Source: Lentisalinibacter sp037382365 (lineage in GTDB: Bacteria > Pseudomonadota > Gammaproteobacteria > Steroidobacterales > Woeseiaceae). From it: a stretch of DNA of 19,528 nt. The position numbers were made by a program, and so were the translations under genes. The notes below the pieces were generated by a model. That model did no database searches and had not been told where the DNA came from. It saw only the letters and a list, made by a program, of their open reading frames with translations. Positions within the stretch are counted from its first letter, which is position 1, and each line of letters starts with the position of its first letter. Below are positions 13,192 to 19,528 of this stretch, piece after piece. The stretch covers positions 1 through 19,528 of the forward strand of contig JARRPZ010000036.1 of NCBI GenBank assembly GCA_037382365.1. The letters run 5' to 3'.

Positions 13192-14097
13192 ATGAGCATG
13201 CAGCCCTGCTACGAACCCGTCTGCTCCGCCGATGAAGGCAAGGTAGCACTGACGATTACACCCCGTGCCAGGGATCTGGGCGGCTTCAGCGTGCGCCGGG
13301 TGTTACCGTCAGCCGAGCGCAGGATGATCGGGCCCTTCATATTCTTCGACGAGATGGGGCCGGCCGTGTTTCCGCCGGGTGAGGGCATCGACGTGCGGCC
13401 GCATCCCCACATCGGTATCGCGACGATCACCTATTTGTTCGAGGGCGAGATCATGCATCGCGACAGCCTGGGCTGCGTCCAGCCGATCCGGCCCGGCGCC
13501 GTCAATCTCATGACGGCCGGCCGCGGCATCGTGCATTCGGAGCGGGCGGGGTCGGACCGTCCCGTCGAGGCTGCGCTGCACGGTATCCAGTCCTGGATTG
13601 CCCTGCCCGACGGGCTCGAGGAGATCGAACCCGCCTTCGACCACATCCCGGCGGACGGGTTGCCCGAGCTGCGGGTCGGCGATGTCACGGTGCGCCTGAT
13701 TCTCGGCGAGGCTTACGGTCATCGCTCCCCCGTCCCCACTTATTCGAAGACGCTCTACTTCGAGGCGCTGCTGCCCCCGGGAGCGCGACTCTCCCTGCCG
13801 GACGACGTGACCGACCGCGCCGTTTACGTGGTCTCGGGCAATATCCGCCTGGACGGTGAGGAATACGGCACCGGTGTCATGGCTGTTTTCCGCAGCGGCG
13901 CACCGGTCGAGATCGAGGCGGCCGCCGACACCCGGCTGATGATCGTCGGCGGGGAACCGGTAGGCGAGCGCACGATCTGGTGGAATTTCGTCTCCGGCTC
14001 CACGGAGCGCATCGAGCAGGCGAAGCGGGACTGGCAGAGCGGACGGTTCCCGGGTATCGAGGGCGACGACGAGTTTATTCCGTTGCCGGAATCGTGA
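13192..14097 (+). CDS. Pirin family protein (cupin)
   Basis: This 301-residue double-cupin protein of the pirin family has a length typical of bacterial pirins. The N-terminal cupin carries the metal ligands expected from human pirin: H71 and H73 in RPHPHIGIATITYLF, then H115 and E117 in GRGIVHSERAG. FIFFDEMGPAVFPPGEG is the usual pirin opening, and YVVSGNIRLDGEEYGTGVM marks the second cupin. Bacterial pirins include quercetin 2,3-dioxygenases and metabolic regulators; the role here is open. GAGGAG at 13178-13183 fits the ATG at 13192; a second in-frame ATG lies at 13198. The last 23 bases overlap the 3' end of the lipocalin gene on the opposite strand. Confidence 0.92.
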   Translation: MSMQPCYEPVCSADEGKVALTITPRARDLGGFSVRRVLPSAERRMIGPFIFFDEMGPAVFPPGEGIDVRPHPHIGIATITYLFEGEIMHRDSLGCVQPIRPGAVNLMTAGRGIVHSERAGSDRPVEAALHGIQSWIALPDGLEEIEPAFDHIPADGLPELRVGDVTVRLILGEAYGHRSPVPTYSKTLYFEALLPPGARLSLPDDVTDRAVYVVSGNIRLDGEEYGTGVMAVFRSGAPVEIEAAADTRLMIVGGEPVGERTIWWNFVSGSTERIEQAKRDWQSGRFPGIEGDDEFIPLPES

Positions 14098-14698
14098 CCG
14101 CCCGGCCCGACGGACTCCCGCTCGATACGATCGCCGAAGCGCCGGCGACACCGTTTCCGTGGACGTGCCGCACGCGCTGGAGGCGGCCGGTCTCGTAACC
14201 CTGTTCCCGCAGCAGGCGAACGCTCGCGAAGAAGTCCCGGTAGCCGATGCCCGCGGTGCGCGACATGATCCAGGCGTAATCCCGCCGGCTCCGACCGACG
14301 ACGGCGTGGCGGTAGTCAGGGCCCACCTCGAGGATCCGGTATTCGGCAAGCAGCACGCCGAAGAGTCGCATCCGCCATACGGCGTTGTTCTCCCGGTCCT
14401 CCACGATGCCACGCATACGCACCGTCCTGGCCCGGGCGTGGTGACCGCGACGACGAAAGCGGAACGTGGTCTCGATGCTGCCATCGTCGGCGAGTCGGTA
14501 ACTTTTTACTGCGTCGTACGCGCCGCGCGCGAATGGCGTCGGGATGCAGGCCACCACGTACCAACGACCCATGAAGCGATCCAGGTCGACCGCTCGCGCC
14601 GTGCGGATCTCCCGGCCGTCACTGCCGACGGGGCGAGACCCGGACACCGCCGCGCCCGTTACCGCGGGACCGTGCGCGGCGCGCGCCAAACCGCCCAT
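14075..14698 (-). CDS. Blc-like lipocalin family protein
   Basis: This 207-residue protein has the bacterial lipocalin pattern: VDLDRFMGRWYVVACIPTPF with the G-x-W at residues 44-46, YDAVKSYRLADDGSIETTFR, FGVLLAEYRILEVGPDYRHAVVG, and RRDYAWIMSRT (compare the Y-W-L-R motif of Blc). Bacterial lipocalins bind lipids and are usually outer-membrane lipoproteins. This one shows neither a lipobox nor a clear signal peptide in its first 35 residues, so its location is uncertain and the start could be mis-set. It begins one base after the stop of the upstream DUF6134-like gene, with GGAGAA at 14707-14712 (minus strand), so it is the third gene of a tight operon. Its 3' end overlaps pirin convergently by 23 bases, giving an extended C-terminus beyond the lipocalin fold. 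Confidence 0.87.
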   Translation of the reverse strand: MGGLARAAHGPAVTGAAVSGSRPVGSDGREIRTARAVDLDRFMGRWYVVACIPTPFARGAYDAVKSYRLADDGSIETTFRFRRRGHHARARTVRMRGIVEDRENNAVWRMRLFGVLLAEYRILEVGPDYRHAVVGRSRRDYAWIMSRTAGIGYRDFFASVRLLREQGYETGRLQRVRHVHGNGVAGASAIVSSGSPSGRAVTIPATE

Positions 14699-14699
14699 G

Positions 14700-15434
14700 T
14701 CAGCGATTCTCCGCGAGCAGGAGGTTGGCCGGCGCTTCCGGCACGTTCACCGGCTCGTAGCGGATCGTGCGTCCGCCCCTGGCCGGCGCCTCGAGTGCGA
14801 GCCAGACCCGCTCCTGCGCCGAGTACCACAGCGTGATGTCGCCGGCGCGTGCTTCCAGGCGATAGCGCAGTGCCTCGACCGGCTCGCCGTCGACCTCGAT
14901 GCGGTCCTCACCCTCCAGGACGGCCTCTACCTCCTCATATTCACCGGTCTGGCTGTTCAGTAGTCGACCGGCTTCCAACACGTCGGGATTCCAGTAGGCG
15001 AAGGTCTGCACGCAGCCGGGCAGCGTCTTCTCGCCGCCGCTGTCGACGACGCTGAATCCGTCCTCCTGTCGCTCACCCCGAACGACGAGCTTGTCGCCGT
15101 TCCTGTTCGTCTGCGCGTCGATGCTCGCCAGGCAGCCGTCGCGCCAGACCTCCGTGTTCTGGTGCCGGTAACGGAAGGCATTGATGAACAGGAATTTCAC
15201 ATCGAATTCGGCCCGGGTCTCGAGCACACGCCGCTCGCCCTGTTCCTTCACGGTGAATTCGTGAAACCCGATGTCCTTGCCATCCAGGGACACCTGGAAG
15301 CGCCAGTCCAGCGTGGCGTCGCCGGCAGGCGCGGCCGACGGTGCCGCGACGAGCAGCATCAGCGCCGCCAGCGCGGCTGCAACCGGTTTTCGTGCAGCGA
15401 TTTCTTTCGCGTCCGGGTCTCTGTAACCGTTCAT
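14700..15434 (-). CDS. Exported DUF6134/DUF3108-like protein
   Basis: This 244-residue protein has a signal peptide (hydrophobic PVAAALAALMLLVAAPSAAPA, cleavage near residue 37). It then has a beta-rich domain beginning LDWRFQVSLDGKDIGFHEFT, which looks like the DUF6134 family, related in style to DUF3108. Further strands include FDVKFLFINAFRYRHQNTEVW and DGEPVEALRYRLEARAGDIT, and LWYSAQERVWLALEA near the end. The repeated antiparallel strands suggest a periplasmic beta-clam or barrel that might bind lipid; that is inference. The ATG at 15434 overlaps the upstream stop (ATGA, 15431-15434), and the stop lies one base before the lipocalin ATG. The long in-frame extension upstream of 15434 is only a shadow of the DUF2878 gene. 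Confidence 0.78.
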   Translation of the reverse strand: MNGYRDPDAKEIAARKPVAAALAALMLLVAAPSAAPAGDATLDWRFQVSLDGKDIGFHEFTVKEQGERRVLETRAEFDVKFLFINAFRYRHQNTEVWRDGCLASIDAQTNRNGDKLVVRGERQEDGFSVVDSGGEKTLPGCVQTFAYWNPDVLEAGRLLNSQTGEYEEVEAVLEGEDRIEVDGEPVEALRYRLEARAGDITLWYSAQERVWLALEAPARGGRTIRYEPVNVPEAPANLLLAENR

Positions 15435-15970
15435 GCCGACCCCTCCGCAGCCGCCATCGCGTTCCCCTCGAAAGTCTGCGCGAGCGAGACCAGCAGCGGC
15501 AGCAGCAGGGCCCAGCCGACTGCGATGACGGCCAGCGATATGACAGGGTCGCCGAAGGAAACGGCGCCCGCCTTCTCGCCCGCGACGAAGGACATGGGAC
15601 CGCCGACGGCGCCGGCGATCGCGGCGACGGCCGGGCTGCGTCTGAGCCAGCGCATGCCGACATTCATGGTCGTCGCGAACAGGATCCACATGCCGACGAT
15701 CCAGTAAGGCGCCAGCCCCTGCTGGAAGGAACCGTCGCCGTAGTCCAGCACGTTGCCGGAGACGAGCAGCGTCTCCCAGACCAGGCCGATGAGCCCCGCG
15801 GCCAAGAGCAGCCGCGCCTCACCCGCCCGGTTCTCCGACCGGGCCAGGTGCACCGCGACGGCGACGGCGATGACGGCGGCCCCGATGCCGGGCCGGCCGG
15901 CCGCTGCGCCGAAGACGCAGGCGACCCAGCCGAGCTTGAACAGCGCCAGATTGATGACGGTGGATGTCAT
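15431..15970 (-). CDS. DUF2878 family inner-membrane protein
   Basis: This 179-residue membrane protein has about five to six hydrophobic segments. It starts TSTVINLALFKLGWVACVFG after the initiator, close to the DUF2878 opening (N-x-x-F-K-x-G-W-x-x-C). ARLLLAAGLIGLVWETLLV and the LAPYWIVGMWILFATTMNVG region (about 86-105, followed by MRWL) are also typical. No biochemical function is established for the family. I chose the ATG at 15970; a TTG at 16015 is less likely. The ribosome site is weak. It is the first gene of a three-gene operon with DUF6134-like and lipocalin genes. Elsewhere such genes are often seen near cyclopropane fatty acid synthase and DUF1365 genes (recollection, not checked here); none of those is in this window. 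Confidence 0.83.
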   Translation of the reverse strand: MTSTVINLALFKLGWVACVFGAAAGRPGIGAAVIAVAVAVHLARSENRAGEARLLLAAGLIGLVWETLLVSGNVLDYGDGSFQQGLAPYWIVGMWILFATTMNVGMRWLRRSPAVAAIAGAVGGPMSFVAGEKAGAVSFGDPVISLAVIAVGWALLLPLLVSLAQTFEGNAMAAAEGSA

Positions 15971-16000
15971 GATATGGACGTCTCGTTGTGCCAGAAGACG

Positions 16001-16061
16001 CCGTAAGGGTCGCAAAGGGGCCGTGAAGCCCGCGTCCAGCCGGCGTGAAGCCGGCGTGAAA
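16001..16061 (-). promoter_or_regulatory. 11-bp direct-repeat array with a CreB/BlrA-type TTCAC-N6-TTCAC tag
   Basis: On the plus strand GTGAAG (16023-16028), GTCCAG (16034-16039), GTGAAG (16045-16050) and GTGAAA (16056-16061) start exactly 11 bases apart. The third copy is followed by CCGGC. Read on the minus strand, the two copies nearest the kinase stop give TTCACGCCGGCTTCAC, an exact TTCAC-N6-TTCAC. Head-to-tail repeats on one helical turn are typical OmpR-family sites. The array is 53-92 bases upstream of the DUF2878 start (15970). The nearest half-site lies 16 bases before a weak -10-like TTACGG (16006-16001, minus strand), the place where an activator would replace a -35. Confidence 0.6.
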
Positions 16062-16064
16062 TCG

Positions 16065-17342
16065 CTAATTTATTTCCGCGTCGGGGAAGCGGATGCTGAC
16101 CCGGGTGCCGACGCCGAGTTCGCTCTGGATGCCGAGCGGCCACCCGAATCGCTCGCAGAGCCGTTTGACGATGGTCAGGCCGACACCGTGCCCGCCGCGG
16201 CTGCGGGACGGGGGAGCGCCCCGGTAGGAGGAGCTCAGGATCTTCTCTACCTGGTCCTCGGCGATGCCCGGGCCGGTATCGGCGATCGTGACCGTGTCGC
16301 CATCGATGATCGCGGTCACCCGTCCTTCGTCCGTGTAGCGCAGACCGTTGCGCAGCAGGTTGCCGATCACGCTGCCCAGCACCTTCGGCGCCGCGGCCAC
16401 GACGAGCTCGTTGCCGGCCTCCATGCCGATCTCTACCGACTTCGCGCCTGTCAGCAGACGGGTGCGCTCTACCTCTTCGGCGGCCACCTCGTTCACGAGG
16501 ACGTATTCGTCGGGAAGATCTTCGTTGCTCTGCCGGGCGAGCAGGAGGAACGCGTTTGTGAGTTCCTCCATGTCCTCGGCCGCCTGGCGTATGCGCGCCA
16601 CGTTCATACGGGCGCTGTCGTTCAGACTCGGATTCAGCTCCAGCGTGTCGGCCGCCATGCGAATGATCGTGAGCGGGCTGCGCAGTTCATGGCTCGCGTC
16701 CCGCGTGAAATCCTTCTCGCGCTCGGCGAATGCGCCGAGTCGCTCCGAGAAGTCGTTCAGGGCCTCCGACAGCACACGGATGTCTTCGTCCTGCGGCGTC
16801 TCCAGCGTGAAGACATTGCGATCCGGATCGGACGGATCGAGAGACCGGACCTGATCGGCGAGGGCGATGACCGGTGAGACGGCGCGGCGCGAGACCCGGT
16901 AGGCCGAATACAGGGCCACATAGAGCACCACCAGCACCGCGGCGAGGGGGACGATGCCGAATGCCAGCACGAGTTCGCGCACGCTGCGGTTGTCGAAGCC
17001 CAGATACAGCCGGTCGTCGCCGATATCCGAAACGTGGACCAGCCCGAACCCGGGACTGTCCGGGAGCGTGTGAAAGCCGGGGCCGAGGGAGCGCAGATCC
17101 TCCGGCACACCGGTCGAGGCGCGATAACCGGTGAGATTCCGTGTATCGGGGAGGGCAGCGGCGGGATCACTGGCGAGACGCTCGGCGTAGTACTCGGCCT
17201 CGCCGCGCAGTGCCTCCCGGCTCACCACGCGCTCGAGGACGATCGCCACCGCGATGACGCCGAGCACGGCCGCGATACTGATGTAGATCGCCTGCAGCAG
17301 GAAATCCCGGCTGAGGCGGCGGATCCCCGGCCTAGTCTTCAT
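16065..17342 (-). CDS. Two-component sensor histidine kinase
   Basis: This 425-residue inner-membrane kinase has membrane helices at about 15-37 and 122-147 flanking an 80-residue periplasmic sensor region (LPDTRNLTGYR, LRSLGPGFHTLPD, RLYLGFDNRSV). A HAMP-like linker (about 148-205) follows. The HisKA H-box is FTRDASHELRSPLTIIRMA, with phospho-acceptor H218. The HATPase_c domain has the N-box GNLLRNGLRYT (N328/N332), the G1 box IADTGPGIA (D355) and the G2 box GGHGVGLTIV (383-392). All catalytic motifs are intact. The signal is not identifiable; the sensor is short and may detect an envelope or small-molecule cue. The ATG at 17342 overlaps the response regulator 3' end by 11 bases, so the two are co-transcribed. 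Confidence 0.93.
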   Translation of the reverse strand: MKTRPGIRRLSRDFLLQAIYISIAAVLGVIAVAIVLERVVSREALRGEAEYYAERLASDPAAALPDTRNLTGYRASTGVPEDLRSLGPGFHTLPDSPGFGLVHVSDIGDDRLYLGFDNRSVRELVLAFGIVPLAAVLVVLYVALYSAYRVSRRAVSPVIALADQVRSLDPSDPDRNVFTLETPQDEDIRVLSEALNDFSERLGAFAEREKDFTRDASHELRSPLTIIRMAADTLELNPSLNDSARMNVARIRQAAEDMEELTNAFLLLARQSNEDLPDEYVLVNEVAAEEVERTRLLTGAKSVEIGMEAGNELVVAAAPKVLGSVIGNLLRNGLRYTDEGRVTAIIDGDTVTIADTGPGIAEDQVEKILSSSYRGAPPSRSRGGHGVGLTIVKRLCERFGWPLGIQSELGVGTRVSIRFPDAEIN

Positions 17343-18027
17343 CGAGCACGGCCAGCCGGTAGCCGCGGCCGGCTACGGTATGCAGGAGGGGTGTCGGGAA
17401 CGGCTTGTCGATGGCCTTGCGCAGCGTGTAGAGGTGACTGCGCAGTGCGTCGCTGTCCGGCGTGACCTCGCCCCAGACGGCCCGTTCCAGATCCCGGCGA
17501 GCGACGATGCGCGGCGACGCCTTCAGGAGCGTCAGCAGGATCGTGAAGGCGATGGGTGTCAGGGTGATGCGCCTTCCGCCCCGCTCCACCTCCATCGTCC
17601 CGGTGTCCACCCGCAGATCGCCGAGGCTCAGCACCTCGTCCACCATGCGTCCGCTGAAGCGGCGGATCATGGCACGCAACCGCGCATCCAGCTCTCTCAG
17701 GTCGAAGGGTTTGACGAGGTAATCGTCCGCCCCCGCGTCCAGGCCGGCGATCTTGTCCTCGAGCGTGTCCCGGGCGGTCAGCATGAGCACCGGCGTATCC
17801 TTGCCGGCATCGCGCCGGAGCTTGCGGCACAGCTCGAGACCGTCCATGCCCGGCAGCATGAGGTCGAGGATGATCGCATCGAAGCTGCCGGACACCGCGA
17901 GGTGCAGCCCGCTGACGCCGTCGCCTGCGTAGTCCACCACATAACCGGCCTGCTCCAGTGAATCGCAGACCATCTGGGCGATGTCGTGATTGTCCTCGAT
18001 GACGAGCACCGACGGGGCGGCAGCCAT
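17332..18027 (-). CDS. OmpR-family response regulator
   Basis: This 231-residue regulator has a receiver domain with E11/D12, phospho-acceptor D55 in IILDLMLPGMDG, T84 in LMLTARD, and K106 in DYLVKPFDLREL. The C-terminal winged-helix domain contains LTPIAFTILLTLLKASPRIV, DALRSHLYTLRKAID and the terminal wing LHTVAGRGYRLAVL. It is complete and probably activated by the kinase encoded immediately downstream. The ATG at 18027 is preferred over an upstream in-frame codon because GGAGGG lies 7 bases before it. The 11-bp direct-repeat array at 16001-16061, of the form bound by OmpR-family proteins, makes the DUF2878-DUF6134-lipocalin operon a plausible target. Orthology to CreB is not proven. Confidence 0.93.
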   Translation of the reverse strand: MAAAPSVLVIEDNHDIAQMVCDSLEQAGYVVDYAGDGVSGLHLAVSGSFDAIILDLMLPGMDGLELCRKLRRDAGKDTPVLMLTARDTLEDKIAGLDAGADDYLVKPFDLRELDARLRAMIRRFSGRMVDEVLSLGDLRVDTGTMEVERGGRRITLTPIAFTILLTLLKASPRIVARRDLERAVWGEVTPDSDALRSHLYTLRKAIDKPFPTPLLHTVAGRGYRLAVLDED

Positions 18028-18058
18028 CGTCCACCCTCCGCGTGTATGTCCGGCGGGA

Positions 18059-18064
18059 ATTGTA
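18059..18064 (-). promoter_or_regulatory. Candidate -10 element for the response regulator/kinase operon
   Basis: The minus strand reads TACAAT (five of six consensus positions), preceded by GGG. Its first base is 37 bases upstream of the ATG at 18027. No -35-like hexamer is seen at 16-18 bases upstream, so activation by a factor is possible. Confidence 0.4.
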
Positions 18065-18110
18065 CCCGGATGACCGCGCCGCGCGGCCATCGACGCGTCT
18101 GTTCCGGTTC

Positions 18111-18129
18111 GGCCCGGGCCGCCCGGGCC
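18111..18129. repeat. GC-rich inverted repeat in the regulator/AGCS divergent spacer
   Basis: GGCCCGGGC (18111-18119) and GCCCGGGCC (18121-18129) are perfect complements with one base between. It lies mid-way in the 204-base divergent spacer, upstream of the candidate promoters of both flanking genes. It may be an operator. In a genome this GC-rich a chance origin is quite possible. Confidence 0.35.
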
Positions 18130-18194
18130 CGCGCAAGGTGTACGCCGACCCGTCTGCCGAAATATCGCCGCCCGCGCCGGTCCTGCCGCCGCGA

Positions 18195-18200
18195 TAGAAT
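18195..18200 (+). promoter_or_regulatory. Candidate -10 element for the AGCS transporter gene
   Basis: TAGAAT matches five of six -10 consensus positions and lies 37 bases before the ATG at 18232, the same distance as in other transcription units of the window. No clear -35 is visible. Confidence 0.4.
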
Positions 18201-18231
18201 CCCCTCGTCACCAAGCGTCCAGAGACCTTGC

Positions 18232-19528
18232 ATGCAGCCGATCGTCGACGCCATCAACGGGTTCGTGTGGAGCGCGCCCCTCGTGTATCTCTGTCTCGGT
18301 GCCGGACTCCTCTTCTCCGTACTGACCCGATTCGTGCAGGTCCGGTTGTTCGGCGAGATGGTCCGGCTGTTGTTCGCCGGTGGCGCGTCGAAGCGCGGCA
18401 TCTCCTCGTTCCAGGCGCTCACGGTCTCGCTGTCCGGACGGGTCGGCACCGGCAACATCGCCGGCGTGGCGGCCGCCATCGGCTTCGGCGGTCCCGGCGC
18501 CGTGCTGTGGATGTGGATAGTCGCCTTTCTGGGCGCGGCGACGGCTTACGTCGAGTCGGCACTCGGCCAGATCTACAAGGAAGAGGAGGAAGGCGAATAC
18601 CGGGGCGGACCCGCTTTCTACATCGAGAAGGCGATGGGTCAGAAAGCCTACGCGTGGGTGTTCGCCGTCACCACCATCGTCGCGACGGGCCTCCTGCTGC
18701 CCGGCGTCCAGTCCAACGCCATCGGCAACGCCGCCGATCTCGCTTTCGGTGACGGGGCGACGCTGCGGACGCCCCTCGGCACGATCAGTCAGGTCAAGCT
18801 CATCGCGGCGATCGCCGTCGTCTCCGTACTCGGCTTCATCATCTTCGGTGGCGTGAAGCGCATCGCCCACTTCACCCAGGTCGTCGTTCCATTCATGGCG
18901 CTCGGATACATCGTGACCGCGGTCGGTATCGTCGCCATGCATGCCCCGGCCCTGCCGGGCGTCATCGGACTGATCGTGGAGAACGCCTTCACCATCGAGG
19001 CCGTCACCGGCGGTGCGGTGTTCTGGGGAGTGAAACGGGGCATCTTCTCCAACGAGGCAGGCCAGGGCACGGGACCGCACGCAGCCGCGGCGTCGGAGGT
19101 GGAACATCCGGCTCAACAGGGACTCGTCCAGGCTTTCTCCGTCTACATCGACACCCTCTTCGTCTGCACGGCGACGGCGTTCATGATCCTCATCACGAAC
19201 TCCTACAACGTGGTGGACGGCAACGGCACGCCACTGGCCGGCTTCCACTTCGTGGACGCCGCGATCGATCCGAACACGCCGACCTTCACGCAGCTCGCCG
19301 TGGAGAGCGTGCTGCCCGGCTTCGGCAAGCCTTTCGTCGCCGTGGCCCTGTTCTTCTTCGCATTCACGACCCTGCTCGCCTACTACTACATCGCGGAGAC
19401 CAACGTCGCTTATCTGAGGCGCTTCTTCCGCATCCCCTACGAGCTGACCATCCTGAAGGTCGCGCTCATGGCCTCCGTGTTCTACGGCGCGGTGCGCACC
19501 GCGAGTCTGGCCGGGGGTCTCGGCGAGA
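18232..19528 (+). CDS. Sodium:alanine/glycine symporter, AGCS family (3' truncated)
   Basis: 432 codons are visible and the frame is open to the window edge, so the C-terminus lies outside. The AGCS signature SGRVGTGNIAGVAAAIGFGG (about residues 68-87) is clear, as are YRGGPAFYIEKAMG and KRGIFSNEAGQGTGPHAAAA (about 267-286), followed by VYIDTLFVCTATAFMIL. About ten hydrophobic segments are present. AGCS carriers import alanine or glycine together with Na+ at the inner membrane. Its dependence on a sodium gradient fits with the Mrp-type antiporter at the other end of the window, although the two are not adjacent. The ATG at 18232 has only a weak ribosome site (AGAGA, about 18220). It is divergent from the two-component system. 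Confidence 0.93.
   Translation, partial: MQPIVDAINGFVWSAPLVYLCLGAGLLFSVLTRFVQVRLFGEMVRLLFAGGASKRGISSFQALTVSLSGRVGTGNIAGVAAAIGFGGPGAVLWMWIVAFLGAATAYVESALGQIYKEEEEGEYRGGPAFYIEKAMGQKAYAWVFAVTTIVATGLLLPGVQSNAIGNAADLAFGDGATLRTPLGTISQVKLIAAIAVVSVLGFIIFGGVKRIAHFTQVVVPFMALGYIVTAVGIVAMHAPALPGVIGLIVENAFTIEAVTGGAVFWGVKRGIFSNEAGQGTGPHAAAASEVEHPAQQGLVQAFSVYIDTLFVCTATAFMILITNSYNVVDGNGTPLAGFHFVDAAIDPNTPTFTQLAVESVLPGFGKPFVAVALFFFAFTTLLAYYYIAETNVAYLRRFFRIPYELTILKVALMASVFYGAVRTASLAGGLGE

Noticed and set aside
15245..15266. Second TTCAC/GTGAA cluster considered as another regulator site.
   Set aside because: It lies inside the DUF6134-like coding region and is arranged as inverted, not direct, copies without 11-bp spacing.

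Overview
The window is GC-rich (roughly two thirds G+C by eye) and densely packed with protein genes, with many ATGA or GTGA stop-start overlaps. No rRNA, tRNA, insertion sequence or CRISPR array was seen. A flavodoxin-type HemG, an exported MsrA/MsrB pair, an OmpR-type two-component system and an AGCS sodium symporter suggest a Gammaproteobacterium, possibly halophilic or haloalkaliphilic (Ectothiorhodospiraceae/Chromatiales-like). That placement is inferred from gene content only.

Positions 1-6668 (+) hold a nine-gene operon, cut at its 5' end, for an Mrp/Mnh-type cation/proton antiporter with an Mbh-like split architecture. The order is MrpE, MrpF, MrpG, a stand-alone DUF4040 (MbhD-like) subunit, a fused MbhE-MnhB subunit, MrpC, then three NuoL/M/N-like large subunits. 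The first two large subunits keep the proton-pathway Glu, Lys and His residues. The third has the same fold but has lost them all, and is one of the two most interesting items here. An iron-type alcohol dehydrogenase (6744-7958) follows.

Positions 7955-10851 hold an exported methionine sulfoxide reductase pair (msrB-msrA, minus strand). It diverges from hemG and an exported YVTN beta-propeller protein (plus strand). The 179-bp divergent spacer holds candidate promoters for both directions and a perfect interrupted inverted repeat overlapping the hemG-side -35.

Positions 10869-14097 hold a minus-strand membrane-anchored protein with Calx-beta-like repeats, a small unrecognised 97-residue protein with a GTG start, and a plus-strand pirin.

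Positions 14075-18027 are all minus strand. A three-gene envelope operon (DUF2878 membrane protein, exported DUF6134-like protein, lipocalin) lies just downstream of an OmpR-family response regulator/histidine kinase pair. Between the kinase stop and the operon start is an array of 11-bp direct repeats containing TTCAC-N6-TTCAC, the form of the CreB/BlrA 'cre/blr tag'. The adjacent regulator may therefore control the lipocalin operon through this array.

From 18232 a sodium:alanine/glycine symporter (AGCS) runs off the right edge. A recurrent -10-like element about 33-37 bp upstream of the start codon precedes several monocistronic or first genes (ADH, msrB, pirin, response regulator, AGCS), so short leaders seem typical here.
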